The notes under the pieces: model-generated | Seen by the model: the letters and a program-made list of their open reading frames with translations, nothing else | What the model was told of the DNA's origin: nothing | Databases searched by the model: none | NCBI GenBank assembly: GCA_028281235.1 | Contig: JANQKG010000027.1 | Location: forward strand, 62,001-126,000 | DNA length: 64,000 nt | Direction: 5' to 3' | Source: Afifellaceae bacterium | Lineage (GTDB): Bacteria > Pseudomonadota > Alphaproteobacteria > Rhizobiales > Afifellaceae | Shown here: positions 17,799 through 26,692 of the stretch, piece by piece | How the letters are laid out: each line of letters starts with the position of its first letter | Position numbering within the stretch: position 1 is the first letter of the stretch | Translations under genes and position numbers: made by a program

Positions 17799-19133
17799 AT
17801 GGCGATTCGGCGAAAAAGCGTAATCGTCGGCCTCCTCCTTGCATCGCTGGCGGTTCCTCTTGGTGTTGCGCCGGAAGCGGCGGCCGAGGCAGAGCAGGCG
17901 CAGGAGGACGCTGAGGCGCGCAAGCAGGCGCGTGAGGCGGAGTTGGATGCGATCCGCCGGTCCATCGACCTCTCCACGCGCCGGCAGGAGGCGCTGCGCG
18001 ACGAGATCGACGGGCTGGAGAAGGATCGCGCCTCGCTGAGCGCCGATCTTGTCGCCACAGGCAACCGGCTGCGCACGACCGAGGAGGGGATCGCCACAAT
18101 TGAGGCGCGCCTCGACGAATTGCACGACAACGAGGACGCGGTTCGCAGCTCCCTGCTCAGTCGGCGCGATGTCATGGCCGAGGTGCTGATGGCGCTCCAG
18201 CGCATGGGCCGCACGCCGCCCCCGGCGATTCTCTCGCGGCCTGAGGACGCGCTCGCTGCGATCCGCGGCTCCATCCTGGCTGGCGCGGTGCTGCCCGACA
18301 TTCGCATCGAGGCGGAATCGCTTGCCGCCGACCTCAAGGAATTGACGCAACTCACCGCCAGCATTGCGACGGAACGCGATGCGCTGCGCATCCGTTATCT
18401 GGAGCTTGGCGAAGAGCAGGCGCGCATCGACCTTCTGGTGGAAGCCAAGCAGGCGCAGGGTGAGCAGACCCAGGCTGCGCTGAAGGCGGAGCAGGACAAG
18501 GCCGCCTCATTGGCCGGTCAGGCCGATGGCCTGCAATCGCTCATCCAGAAGCTTGAGACGGAGGTGGCCGCCGCCGCCCGAGCGGCGGAGGAGGCTCGGC
18601 AGGCGGCCCTGACCACGGCGCGCGCCGACCGCAACGAGGCCGCGCGGCGGCTCGCCGACACCAGCCGCATCGCGCCGGCCATCAATTTCGTCGACGCCAA
18701 AGGCCTGCTGCGCTGGCCGGTGACCGGCGAGCGCATTCTCGGCTACGGCGAATCCGACGGCCTGGGCGGCGAATCTCAGGGCCTTTCCATTGCAACCCGT
18801 GCGGGAACCTCCGTGCTGGCGCCGGCCGACGGCTGGGTGGTCTATGCCGGGCCGTTCCGCTCCTACGGACAAGTGATCATTCTCAATGCCGGCGACGGCT
18901 ACCATGTCGTGCTGGCGGGCATGGAGCGGCTCAATGCCGGATTGGGGCAGTTTGTGCTAAGTGGAGAGCCGATTGCAGCAATGGGCGAGACCAGGCTGGC
19001 CAGCGTCGGTGATATGGAACACACTTCTGCCCAGGCGATTCTCTATGTAGAATTCCGCAAAGACGGAACGGCAATCGATTCAACGCCCTGGTGGGCGCCG
19101 ATGGATAGTGAGGTTAAAGGCGATGATGCGTAG
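17799..19133 (+). CDS. EnvC-like murein hydrolase activator (degenerate M23/LytM domain)
   Basis: The 444-residue exported protein has an N-terminal signal segment (IVGLLLASLAVPLGVAPEAA), a long coiled coil with two arms (residues 30-285), and a C-terminal LytM-like domain (residues 300-435, TSVLAPADGWVVYAGPFRSY). The metal-binding histidines of active M23 peptidases are absent: the HxGxD region reads SQGLSIAT and the HxH region reads YHVVLAGM. This matches EnvC, which activates amidases at the division site rather than cutting murein itself. It overlaps the following ctpA gene by 11 bp. Confidence 0.9.
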   Translation: MAIRRKSVIVGLLLASLAVPLGVAPEAAAEAEQAQEDAEARKQAREAELDAIRRSIDLSTRRQEALRDEIDGLEKDRASLSADLVATGNRLRTTEEGIATIEARLDELHDNEDAVRSSLLSRRDVMAEVLMALQRMGRTPPPAILSRPEDALAAIRGSILAGAVLPDIRIEAESLAADLKELTQLTASIATERDALRIRYLELGEEQARIDLLVEAKQAQGEQTQAALKAEQDKAASLAGQADGLQSLIQKLETEVAAAARAAEEARQAALTTARADRNEAARRLADTSRIAPAINFVDAKGLLRWPVTGERILGYGESDGLGGESQGLSIATRAGTSVLAPADGWVVYAGPFRSYGQVIILNAGDGYHVVLAGMERLNAGLGQFVLSGEPIAAMGETRLASVGDMEHTSAQAILYVEFRKDGTAIDSTPWWAPMDSEVKGDDA

Positions 19134-20526
19134 GTTCGCGCTATTGGCCACCGGAGCCCTTCTGGGCGCGCTGGCCGCCGGCAGCGCCGCACAATATGGC
19201 GGCATCGGCGGCGCCACCGCTGCGGCGAACGACACCTACCGGCAACTCAACCTGTTCGGCGACGTATTTGAGCGCATCCGCGCCGACTACGTAGAGGAGC
19301 CGATTGACGAGAATTTGATCGAATCGGCCATCAACGGCATGCTGACCGGGCTCGACCCGCATTCCAGCTACCTCAACGCCAAAGATTATCAGGACATGCA
19401 GGTCCAGACCCGCGGCGAGTTCTTCGGGCTCGGCATTGAGGTCACGATGGAGAACGAGCTCATCAAGGTGATCTCGCCCATCGACGACACGCCGGCCGAC
19501 AAGGCAGGCATCCTGTCCGGTGACCTGATCTCCTATCTTGACGACGAGCCCGTCCGCGGGCTGTCGCTGCGCGAGGCGGTGGAGAAGATGCGCGGGCCCG
19601 CGAACTCCTCCATCACGCTGACGGTGATCCGCGAAGGCGAGGATGAGCCCTTGAAGATCACCGTGGTGCGCGACGTGATCCGCGTCCAGTCCGTGCGGCA
19701 TCGCGTGGAGGACGATATCGGCTATCTGCGCATCTCCTCCTTCAGCGAACAGACCATGGAGGGATTGGAGAAGGCGATCGACAAGATCGAAGCGGCCATT
19801 CCCGAAGACGATCTGAAGGGCTTCGTGCTCGACCTGCGCGGCAATCCCGGCGGTCTCCTGGATCAGGCGGTGCTCGTCTCCGACGCTTTCCTGCAGCGCG
19901 GTGAGATCGTCTCAACGCGCGGCCGCCACGCCAATGAGGTCCAGCGCTTCAGCGCCCGTGGCGGCGATCTGGTTGAGGGCGCTCCGGTCATCGTGCTGAT
20001 CAATGGCGGCTCGGCTTCGGCTTCGGAGATCGTCGCCGGCGCTCTGCAGGATCATCGTCGCGCCACGCTGGTCGGAACGCGCTCCTTCGGCAAGGGCTCC
20101 GTGCAGACCATCATTCCGATTGGACGAAGCGGCGCTATCCGGCTTACCACGGCGCGCTACTACACGCCGTCTGGACGCTCCATCCAGGCCAAGGGCATCG
20201 ACCCCGACATTGAGGTTCTGCCGAAGCTGCCGGAGGACTTGCAGGACTACGCGACGGTGACCGAGGCGGAGCTGCGCGGCCACCTTCTCGGCGAGGGCGA
20301 GGGCGAGGGCGAGGGCGAGGCGGCGCCGGCGGAGGAGCCCGTCGTGGGTACGGCTGAGGAAGCCGAGCCGACCGGCGAGAGCGAACCGCCGAGCGGCGCG
20401 CTCGCTGGTTATGTGCCAGACGATCCTGAGCTCGATGCGCAGCTGAACTACGCCTATGACCTTTTGCGGGGCGTACAGGTGAACGCGCGGTTCCCCGCAA
20501 CCCCTGAGCAGGGTATACCTAACTGA
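19123..20526 (+). CDS. ctpA: S41 carboxy-terminal processing peptidase
   Basis: The 467-residue exported serine protease has a signal peptide (MMRRFALLATGALLGALAAG), a PDZ domain (about residues 90-165, GLGIEVTMENELIKVISPID) and an S41 domain. The Ser-Lys dyad is visible as GGSASASEIVAGAL and GTRSFGKGSVQT. The ATG at 19123 has AAAGG just upstream; a GTG at 19108 is less likely. A C-terminal acidic tail contains five Gly-Glu pairs from a tandem hexamer. Together with the EnvC-like partner it probably controls periplasmic cell-wall hydrolases. Confidence 0.95.
   Translation: MMRRFALLATGALLGALAAGSAAQYGGIGGATAAANDTYRQLNLFGDVFERIRADYVEEPIDENLIESAINGMLTGLDPHSSYLNAKDYQDMQVQTRGEFFGLGIEVTMENELIKVISPIDDTPADKAGILSGDLISYLDDEPVRGLSLREAVEKMRGPANSSITLTVIREGEDEPLKITVVRDVIRVQSVRHRVEDDIGYLRISSFSEQTMEGLEKAIDKIEAAIPEDDLKGFVLDLRGNPGGLLDQAVLVSDAFLQRGEIVSTRGRHANEVQRFSARGGDLVEGAPVIVLINGGSASASEIVAGALQDHRRATLVGTRSFGKGSVQTIIPIGRSGAIRLTTARYYTPSGRSIQAKGIDPDIEVLPKLPEDLQDYATVTEAELRGHLLGEGEGEGEGEAAPAEEPVVGTAEEAEPTGESEPPSGALAGYVPDDPELDAQLNYAYDLLRGVQVNARFPATPEQGIPN
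20290..20319 (+). repeat. Tandem hexamer (GGCGAG)5 inside ctpA
   Basis: Five perfect copies of GGCGAG encode alternating Gly-Glu in the disordered C-terminal tail of CtpA. Copy-number changes would keep the frame, so it can vary tail length without inactivating the gene. Confidence 0.9.
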
Positions 20527-20590
20527 CGAATCACAGGCGCGGCTCAAGGCCGCGCCGCATCCGTCCGGTCGGTATCCTCCTCGGGGTTCG

Positions 20591-21679
20591 ATGTCGCTGA
20601 ACGACCTCAACCAGCCCCTGCACAAGAAGGCGCGCGAGCGCGCCGCGCGTCGTCGGCGCGCCGTTGTTGCGCCCGCACTGATCGGCGCGGCTTTGGTCGT
20701 TGCGGTGGTCGCTGCGTTCTGGATCGCCGTGGTTGACGATCCGGAGGGCGGTCGCGCCGTAGCGGTCGCGTCGATTGAGGATGCGTTGCCGGCGGCGACC
20801 GGCAGCCTGGCGACTGAGGACGGCGCGCCGCGCGCCCAGCCGGACGACGACGCTGCCACCGATCTCGCCGCACTTCCCGCCATTCCGCCGGCCGTCGGCG
20901 CCGACCCGAGCCTGATGGAGCGAACCGGTCTGGGGCCGCTGCCGCGCATCTCCCCGGACGGCCGCCGCCCGCGTGAGGTCTATGCGCGCCGTTCTGCAAC
21001 GGTGCCGGAAGGCGTGCCGCGCGTCGTCATTGTGGTCGGTGGCTTGGGGCTCAGCCAGACGGCGACGCAGATCGCAATGGATACCTTGCCCGACGACATC
21101 ACGCTGGCCTTTGCGCCCTACGGGTCAAGCCTGCAGCGTTGGGTCAGCAGGGCACGGCAGGACTATCGCGAAGTGCTGCTGCAGATCCCGATGGAGCCCA
21201 ACAATTATCCGCAGGAGAACCCGGGCGAGCATACGCTGCTTGCAGCCGATGGCGGCGCCAACCGCCAGAGCCTGCATTGGGTCCTGTCCCGCATGGCCGG
21301 ATATGCCGGGGTGATGAACCATATGGGCGCACGTTTCACGGCCGAGGAGGCGGCGCTGCTGCCTTTCCTGGGCGAGATCGGTGAGCGCGGGTTGTTTTTC
21401 CTCGACGACGGGTCGTCACCGCGAAGCCAGGCGTCGGAGGTCGGCGAAGCGCTGCGCGTGCCGGTGCTGACCGCCGACAGGAGGCTCGACCGCAGCCGCG
21501 TTCAAGCCGACATCGAAGGCGAGCTGGCGGCGCTGGAGGTGATTGCGCGAACCCGCGGGCTGGCCGTCGGCGTGGCCTCCGCATTCCCCACATCGGTGGA
21601 GACGATCGCGCGCTGGGCGCGCGAGGCGGAGAGCCGCGGCATCTTCGTCGTGCCGGCGAGTGCTGCGCTCGATTCTTAA
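20591..21679 (+). CDS. Divergent polysaccharide deacetylase family protein (YibQ-like)
   Basis: The 362-residue protein is anchored by one N-terminal helix (residues 18-42, [20 protein letters not shown]) and has a low-complexity linker before the catalytic-like domain. That domain starts at [20 protein letters not shown] (about residue 140) and contains [22 protein letters not shown] and LFFLDDGSS, which define the divergent polysaccharide deacetylase (DUF610) family. Its place after envC-like and ctpA and before rppH is usual in the order. A role in cell-wall glycan turnover is inferred from neighbours; activity is unproven. Confidence 0.9.
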   Translation: MSLNDLNQPLHKKARERAARRRRAVVAPALIGAALVVAVVAAFWIAVVDDPEGGRAVAVASIEDALPAATGSLATEDGAPRAQPDDDAATDLAALPAIPPAVGADPSLMERTGLGPLPRISPDGRRPREVYARRSATVPEGVPRVVIVVGGLGLSQTATQIAMDTLPDDITLAFAPYGSSLQRWVSRARQDYREVLLQIPMEPNNYPQENPGEHTLLAADGGANRQSLHWVLSRMAGYAGVMNHMGARFTAEEAALLPFLGEIGERGLFFLDDGSSPRSQASEVGEALRVPVLTADRRLDRSRVQADIEGELAALEVIARTRGLAVGVASAFPTSVETIARWAREAESRGIFVVPASAALDS

Positions 21680-21710
21680 AGCACGATCCGAAGTGGGCAC
21701 CGGTTTCCCG
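21680..21710. repeat. Repeat family A, degenerate half copy
   Basis: A segment beginning right after the stop codon (AGCACGATCCGAAGTGGGCA, then CCGGTTTCC) is a decayed left half of the GAGCATGATC palindrome seen at 25474, 38071 and 57824. Like those at 38071 and 57824, it abuts a stop codon. Confidence 0.6.
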
Positions 21711-21720
21711 CGTTCGCGAA

Positions 21721-21736
21721 GCCCGCTTCGGCGGGC
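21721..21736 (+). other. UUCG-capped hairpin before rppH
   Basis: GCCCGC-TTCG-GCGGGC forms a perfect 6-bp stem closed by a UUCG tetraloop, 38 bases before the rppH ATG. No T tract follows, so it is not a standard terminator; it may stabilise or punctuate the transcript. Confidence 0.55.
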
Positions 21737-21774
21737 GAAGCAAGGTCCGACAAGTCAAAGAAAAGACAGATCAC

Positions 21775-22302
21775 ATGGCCAAAGCCGATAGCCTCTATCG
21801 GCCCTGCGTCGGTATTGCGGTCTTCAACAGCCAGGGCCTGGTCTTTGTCGGCCGGCGGCGCTTCAATGTTGAGGTCGCGGAGGAAACGCATGCCTGGCAG
21901 ATGCCACAGGGCGGCATCGATTCCGGTGAAACGCCGCTTCAGGCGGCGCGCCGCGAGCTTTTCGAGGAAACCAACATGCATTCCGTGACGCTCTTGGGCG
22001 AGAACGAGGATTGGCTGGCTTACGACATTCCCAAACCGATTGCCGGCTTCGCCTGGAAGGGCCGCTATCGCGGCCAGCGGCAGAAATGGGTCGCTTTCCG
22101 CTTCTTAGGCGAGGATTCCGAGATCGACGTGGAGCGCCCCGGCGGCGGGGCGCACAAGCCGGAGTTCGAGGCATGGCGGTGGGAGCGCCTCGACCGCGTG
22201 GCGGACTTGATCGTGCCGTTCAAGCGCGAGGTCTATGCCGAGGTCGCCACAGCGTTTTCGCGCTTTGCGGTGCCCGCTGGAGCCGAAGCAGCCAAGCGCT
22301 GA
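21775..22302 (+). CDS. rppH: RNA pyrophosphohydrolase RppH (Nudix)
   Basis: The 175-residue Nudix hydrolase removes pyrophosphate from mRNA 5' ends and triggers decay. It begins [21 protein letters not shown] and has the Nudix box [20 protein letters not shown], followed by TNM, spanning about residues 44-66. [12 protein letters not shown] and the C-terminal [14 protein letters not shown] match RppH/IalA proteins of alphaproteobacteria. It converges with the DUF1194 gene across only 4 bp. Confidence 0.95.
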   Translation: MAKADSLYRPCVGIAVFNSQGLVFVGRRRFNVEVAEETHAWQMPQGGIDSGETPLQAARRELFEETNMHSVTLLGENEDWLAYDIPKPIAGFAWKGRYRGQRQKWVAFRFLGEDSEIDVERPGGGAHKPEFEAWRWERLDRVADLIVPFKREVYAEVATAFSRFAVPAGAEAAKR

Positions 22303-22306
22303 TCGT

Positions 22307-23113
22307 TCAGTCGTTCAGGCCGGGGAAATGCGGGGCGAGCAGATCACGCATCTTTTCGCCGACTTGGCAATCGACCGGCTCACGGCCGGCAATCGGCACG
22401 ATGCGTCCTGCCGGCCGAGCACTTACCTCTAGAATAAGCTTGCGCCGAATGGCGGTCGTGAACTCGCCGACGTCGCTGACAGGCAGCATGAACGATCCCG
22501 GCCCCCCGATCACGCACTCCGCGTAATAATCGTCAATCGCCGGGAAGATGGGCGAAGGGCGGATCAGGATGGGCAGGCCGTTGACGACGATGCCCTGCCG
22601 CACGATCGCGTCGCGCGCAAGATCGACCCGGGGGCCGGAATTGTTCGGCCCATCGCCCGATATGTCGATTGCCAGGCGGCGGCCGTCGAAACCGTTGTTG
22701 TCAAAAAGCGAAGCGCCGAAGGCCAATGCGGCGGCAATTGACGTGCCGCGTGAACTGGTGATGGGCTGAGCGTTGAGCTCCCGCGCGAAGGCCGATGCGG
22801 CCTCCGCTCCGTCGATCAGCCGCCAGGGCACGATGACCTTTTGAAGCCGGCCACTCGACCACTCGACATACGTGATGGCGATCCGCCGGTGATAGCCGGA
22901 AAGCACCGCCCGCACGAAATCGGGATGGCCGATGGCACGCTCATAGCCGGAGCGCTGCAGGCTGAACTCGCCGCGATCCATGGAGGCGGAGACGTCGACC
23001 GCGATGACCAGCTCCAGGTCGACCGCCATCTCCCGGTCCTGTGCGGCGGCGCTGATCGCTGAGAATGCCAATAGCGCCATCGCCGTTACGGCTCGGCTCA
23101 CACGATGCTTCAC
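22307..23113 (-). CDS. DUF1194 protein with von Willebrand A-type domain
   Basis: The 268-residue exported protein has a signal peptide (AVTAMALLAFSAISAAAQ). A vWA fold follows, with the metal-site motif AVDVSASMDRGEF near residue 38 and later the threonine and aspartate positions in SSRGTSIAAALAFGAS and AIDISGDGPNN. It starts with GTG at 23113, preceded by GAGGA. DUF1194 proteins are conserved in alphaproteobacteria; their function is unknown. The intact MIDAS-like motif suggests divalent-metal-dependent protein binding in the periplasm. Confidence 0.9.
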   Translation of the reverse strand: MKHRVSRAVTAMALLAFSAISAAAQDREMAVDLELVIAVDVSASMDRGEFSLQRSGYERAIGHPDFVRAVLSGYHRRIAITYVEWSSGRLQKVIVPWRLIDGAEAASAFARELNAQPITSSRGTSIAAALAFGASLFDNNGFDGRRLAIDISGDGPNNSGPRVDLARDAIVRQGIVVNGLPILIRPSPIFPAIDDYYAECVIGGPGSFMLPVSDVGEFTTAIRRKLILEVSARPAGRIVPIAGREPVDCQVGEKMRDLLAPHFPGLND

Positions 23114-23164
23114 CGCACGATCCTCGCCGCGTTTGGAGGCCGGCGCAAGCTGCCGGCGGCAGCG

Positions 23165-24604
23165 TCAGTCGATGACCACTTTGACGAGCTGACCGGCCGA
23201 CAAGGACGCGCCGGGTTCAAGGCCGTTGAGGAGCCGGAAGAGCTGCAGCTTACGCTCCGTTCCCTGCATCCTCACGGCCAGATCGCCAACCGTTTCGCCT
23301 TCGCGCACCGCGATCACGTCGATTCTAAGCGGCCGCAGGCGCGCCACTTCCGTCGGCGTCATGCGACGGAACGAGGCGAGCGTGAAATCCAGCGCGGCCT
23401 GAATGGCGGCGCCGTCGCTTCTGTCGGCGTAGATGATCCGATACATGCTGCCGCCGACCCGCACCACGCCGATGCGGAAGACCCAGTCGCCGGCCTCCGC
23501 CTCAGCCGTTGCCACAGGAAGGCCGTTCAGCACCCGCGTCCTGACGGAGCCGGGCACCAGCCCGTTGATCCAGCCGGAGGCGAGGTAGGTCGCCGGCTCG
23601 GTGCCGGTATCGACGGTCACGCCGTCGAAACGCATGGCGGTATCCTGGCCGGCGGCCGCGAGAACGGCTTCCCTGGTGTTCTCAAGACGGAACTGCGGCG
23701 GCACCTGGAAGCTGATTGCCAGGCGCGGATGCAGGAACTCACGGCCGCGGACGAAGCCCTCCGACGGATCGTCGCCGAAGACCATGCCGTCGAGCGCCCT
23801 CAGATAGCGGCTGTCCGACCGCTCGCCGACGCCCGGGGCGCCGAACTGCCGCGCCACGACCAACGCCAGGTCGCGCCGCTCCTTGGCGGCCGGGTGGGAG
23901 GCGAGGAAGCTCGCCGCGTCGTCGCGATTGCCCACGGCGGAACGGAACGCCGCATAGGCTTCCAGCTTGTCGAGGAAGCGCGACGCCGCGAAGGGGTCGA
24001 AGCCGGCGCGGCCGGCGATCGTGATGCCGACCTTGTCGGCCTCAATCTCCTGGTTGCGTGAGAACGTCGCCAGCGTCAGCCGCGAGCCGGCGCGTGCGGA
24101 CTGGCTCTCCAGCGGGTCGCTCAGAACCTCCGCAGCAACGCGCTCCACAATGTCGGCCTGCTGCACGACCTTGGAGCGTTCAATGGCGTGGTTCAGCAGC
24201 ACATGCGCGATCTCATGAGAGATCACCGCCGCCAGCTCGGAAGGGTCATTGGTGAGCGCGATCAGTCCGCGTGTCACGTAGAGATAGCCGCCGGGAAGCG
24301 CGAAGGCGTTAGCGACCGGTGAGTTGAGGATGGTGATCTTGTACCGGCGCGAGGGGTCGTCGGAAGCCGCCACCAGGCGGGCCACAACCCGCGCCACTGC
24401 CGCCTCCACATCGCGATCGGAGTAGATGCCGCCATATTCCGCCACAACCCGCGGGTCTTCGCGCGCGCCAATCGCTTCCTCCGCCGCGCTCGGCGTGCGC
24501 GGCGCGACAACCGCCACGGGGTCGACGCGCGGCGCGGACGGCCCCATGAGCTGACACCCGGCAAGGAGCGTGCCGGCCAGCAGAACAGCAACGTTGCGGT
24601 GCAT
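23165..24604 (-). CDS. M48 family metalloprotease, lipoprotein with LysM-like C-terminus
   Basis: The 479-residue protein has a lipoprotein signal (lipobox LLAGC near residue 17). The peptidase domain carries the zinc motif SHEIAHVLLNHAIERS (HEXXH) near residue 145 and the third ligand region EIEADKVG. The C-terminus (last 50 residues, VREGETVGDLAVRMQGTER onward) resembles a LysM fold. It is like the periplasmic BepA/LoiP group that handles outer-membrane protein quality control. The ATG at 24604 has GGGAG upstream. It lies 32 bp after the nuclease gene and is probably co-transcribed with it. Confidence 0.92.
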   Translation of the reverse strand: MHRNVAVLLAGTLLAGCQLMGPSAPRVDPVAVVAPRTPSAAEEAIGAREDPRVVAEYGGIYSDRDVEAAVARVVARLVAASDDPSRRYKITILNSPVANAFALPGGYLYVTRGLIALTNDPSELAAVISHEIAHVLLNHAIERSKVVQQADIVERVAAEVLSDPLESQSARAGSRLTLATFSRNQEIEADKVGITIAGRAGFDPFAASRFLDKLEAYAAFRSAVGNRDDAASFLASHPAAKERRDLALVVARQFGAPGVGERSDSRYLRALDGMVFGDDPSEGFVRGREFLHPRLAISFQVPPQFRLENTREAVLAAAGQDTAMRFDGVTVDTGTEPATYLASGWINGLVPGSVRTRVLNGLPVATAEAEAGDWVFRIGVVRVGGSMYRIIYADRSDGAAIQAALDFTLASFRRMTPTEVARLRPLRIDVIAVREGETVGDLAVRMQGTERKLQLFRLLNGLEPGASLSAGQLVKVVID

Positions 24605-24636
24605 GGGGCTCCCATTGCGCCGCTTCGGCGGTAAAA

Positions 24637-25449
24637 TCAAGGCGTGGCCTCCGGTTCCGCCTTGTTCGTGCTAAGGACTTCAAGCTGCATCACGGAGCGG
24701 ACCGCAATCATTGGCCCGGACTTCTCCTCAACATAACCCCGCACTCTGACATTTTTGCCGGCGAGCGCGGCAAGCGCTGCCTCGCCCCCAAAATGGCGAT
24801 CGCGATCGGCGCGCGCAATCTCCACCGTCACGTCCCGCGACCAGCTCGTGCCGAAGTTGAGATAGGTGCGCTGATACCGGTTTCCCACAGACAGGACCTC
24901 GCTCTCAAAGATTGCAAAGCGCCCCGTCATGGCGCCGAGCGCCTCCGGCGTGGCCGCCGGAAGCTGTGTCTTAGCCCAATACCCCTTGGCGGATTCGCGT
25001 GCCTCGTCCTCAGCCGCCAGGATGCGTGCAAAGCAGGGGATGAGGTCGCCTCCGGCGAAGGCGATCGCCAGGCCCGCCTCGGCAAGCCGCTCCTGTAGCA
25101 GCACGCCTTCAACGGCGACCAGCGCCGGCAGCCGACCGTAGCGGTCGGCCTTGCTCGTCACGGGCCGCATGGTGACAGCGCTCTCCTCCACAAGCCGTTC
25201 GACATGCTCCCGCAGCGCAGCTTCCGCTCCCGTCAGGTCCGGCCGGAACAGGTCGAAGGGCTCAATCCCGGCGAGCCGCAATGTCCGCCCGTCGGACAGC
25301 GTGATGGAGCGCGCATCCGGCACGTCGGCAGCAATCGCCTCCGTCGCGCCTTCAAGGCACGCCTCGGCGGCGAGCGCAGGCGCGCCGGCCACCGCCACCA
25401 ACAGCGCCGCAATCGCTCGTAATCGAAGGCTCGGCTCGGATTCGCTCAC
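24637..25449 (-). CDS. Thermonuclease (SNase-like) family protein, exported
   Basis: The 270-residue protein has a signal peptide ending near PALAAEA. A staphylococcal-nuclease-like OB fold follows: SITLSDGRTLRLAGIEPFD, KADRYGRLPALVAVEGVLLQ and LAEAGLAIAF. The arginines expected in the active site are only partly recognisable, so catalytic activity is uncertain. A second beta-rich part (residues 165-255) ends in a KNVRVRGYVEEKSGPMIAV stretch. Start is GTG at 25449. It precedes the M48 protease in the same direction. Confidence 0.82.
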   Translation of the reverse strand: MSESEPSLRLRAIAALLVAVAGAPALAAEACLEGATEAIAADVPDARSITLSDGRTLRLAGIEPFDLFRPDLTGAEAALREHVERLVEESAVTMRPVTSKADRYGRLPALVAVEGVLLQERLAEAGLAIAFAGGDLIPCFARILAAEDEARESAKGYWAKTQLPAATPEALGAMTGRFAIFESEVLSVGNRYQRTYLNFGTSWSRDVTVEIARADRDRHFGGEAALAALAGKNVRVRGYVEEKSGPMIAVRSVMQLEVLSTNKAEPEATP

Positions 25450-25471
25450 GTTCAGCCCCCAAGCTGCGGGC

Positions 25472-25573
25472 TAGAGCATGATCCCGAAAAGTGGGAACCG
25501 GTTTTCAGACAAGATCATGCTCCGGCAAAGACATAGAGCGTCCATTCTGACTCAATCAGAATGGATTAGGCTC
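25472..25573. repeat. Repeat family A, full copy 1
   Basis: The element has two palindromic parts: GAGCATGATC ... GATCATGCTC (25474-25522) and CATTCTGA-N5-TCAGAATG (25543-25563). It overlaps the end of the downstream gene: the last residues and the TGA stop of the NTF2-like gene at 25552 are encoded by the second palindrome. Confidence 0.88.
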
Positions 25574-26574
25574 CAAACCTCCATCTTTGCCGCGCGCGCC
25601 AGCAGGTCAATTCCCATCTGGCGGAAGAGGTCGAGATAATCGAGCGCCACCCAGTTTTCGATGATCTTGCCGTCAGAACAGCGGTAGAAGTCCATGACCC
25701 GCAGCGTTAGATTCCTGCCAGTGGCGGCAACGCCGAGATAATCGCCGCGATGCGTCATGGTCATCGACGGCCACCCGCCGAAAGCGGCATAGGCGCCGTC
25801 GCCGATATGGCAGAAATGGTTGCCGCCCTTTCGGTCCGGGAACGCCCGCAAAAACGGCACGCGGTGGTCCTTCTCAAAGCCATCCCAGCGGTAATTGGCG
25901 CCGATGCCGGCGGGCCCGTACCACAGCATGTCGTCGTGCCAATAGCCGTCTTCGCCTGTCTGCCGCTTCGACTGGAATGTCTGCCGGTCGTATTCGTGGA
26001 GGTGACTGACCATTCCTTCAACGACCTTGAGCGACGCCGCGCCACGCTCCCGATTTCCGGGCAGCACGCCGTCATGCGTCGCAGGCCCCGGAAACAGCAT
26101 CTCCGTGCCCAGCATGCGCGGCAGCGGAAAGCGGCCGACCTGACGAAGGAGATCGAGGAAGTCGATGATGAGCTTCGCCTCGGCGATCTGGCCGTCCTCG
26201 ATTCTGTAGAACTCCGCGGAGCGCAGAAAGATCAAGCGATCGTTTGGCGCGATGCCGACAAGCGGTGCGGTGAAGTTGCCGACATAATGCGTCACCGACG
26301 CCACCCATTCACCACCGGAGGCGAAGCGGTCCGTGCCGCCGATGAAGATCTCGTCGCGCCGGCGGATGTGCCCTAGCGCGTGCCGCAGCGGGTTGAGCAA
26401 CTCGTCGCGCACGGCGTCACGGCCGGTGAGCCGGTCGATGGGATGCGCAACGTCCCACACCGTATCGGGCGTTAGACCGCCCTCCACAAGCGCGCCGATC
26501 CTCTCATCGGGTGCGCTGATAAGCCGGTTCAGAAAGCTGTGAATCGAGGCGCGGTGATCTGTCGTTTTGGTCAT
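25552..26574 (-). CDS. Two-domain NTF2/SnoaL-like protein (cluster paralog 1)
   Basis: The 340-residue protein has two alpha+beta NTF2-fold halves (about residues 5-150 and 175-325). The second half contains YWHDDMLWYGPAGIGANYRW, FLRAFPDR and VMDFYRCSDGKIIENWVALD. The 349-aa protein at 33247 has the same order of motifs (YWHPRMNWYGPSGIG, FLNAMPDR, LDFWRVEDGLIRENWVLLD), so the two are paralogs. NTF2/SnoaL proteins are isomerases, cyclases, dehydratases or binding proteins; no catalytic assignment can be made. It is divergent from the ABC importer, and the space between holds two operator-like palindromes. The final residues lie inside repeat A. Confidence 0.88.
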   Translation of the reverse strand: MTKTTDHRASIHSFLNRLISAPDERIGALVEGGLTPDTVWDVAHPIDRLTGRDAVRDELLNPLRHALGHIRRRDEIFIGGTDRFASGGEWVASVTHYVGNFTAPLVGIAPNDRLIFLRSAEFYRIEDGQIAEAKLIIDFLDLLRQVGRFPLPRMLGTEMLFPGPATHDGVLPGNRERGAASLKVVEGMVSHLHEYDRQTFQSKRQTGEDGYWHDDMLWYGPAGIGANYRWDGFEKDHRVPFLRAFPDRKGGNHFCHIGDGAYAAFGGWPSMTMTHRGDYLGVAATGRNLTLRVMDFYRCSDGKIIENWVALDYLDLFRQMGIDLLARAAKMEVWSLIHSD

Positions 26575-26582
26575 TGTGCGGA

Positions 26583-26604
26583 TTTTTGCATACGCATGCA
26601 AAAA
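26583..26604. promoter_or_regulatory. Putative LacI-family operator 1
   Basis: TGCATAC|GCATGCA, flanked by five T on the left and A on the right, gives a 22-bp near-perfect palindrome with a central CG, typical of LacI-family sites. It lies 9 bp before the ATG of the minus-strand NTF2-like gene. The same motif occurs at 26638 and 31374. Confidence 0.8.
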
Positions 26605-26637
26605 ATGCTTGCCAAATTGCCGCAGCGGCGTCTAGAG

Positions 26638-26659
26638 TTTTTGCAAGCGTATGCAAAAA
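26638..26659. promoter_or_regulatory. Putative LacI-family operator 2
   Basis: TTGCAAGC|GTATGCAA with T and A flanks is a second palindrome, centred 55 bp from operator 1 (about five helical turns) and 33 bp before the ATG of the ABC ATPase gene. Left half differs from the consensus at two positions. Two sites in helical phase suit looping or cooperative repression of the divergent promoters. Confidence 0.78.
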
Positions 26660-26692
26660 ACGCTGGGTCCGACGTGTCCGAGAGAGGGACCG

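Noticed and set aside
20290-20319. Phase-variable repeat in ctpA
   Set aside because: The unit is six bases, so changes in copy number do not shift the frame and cannot switch the gene on or off.
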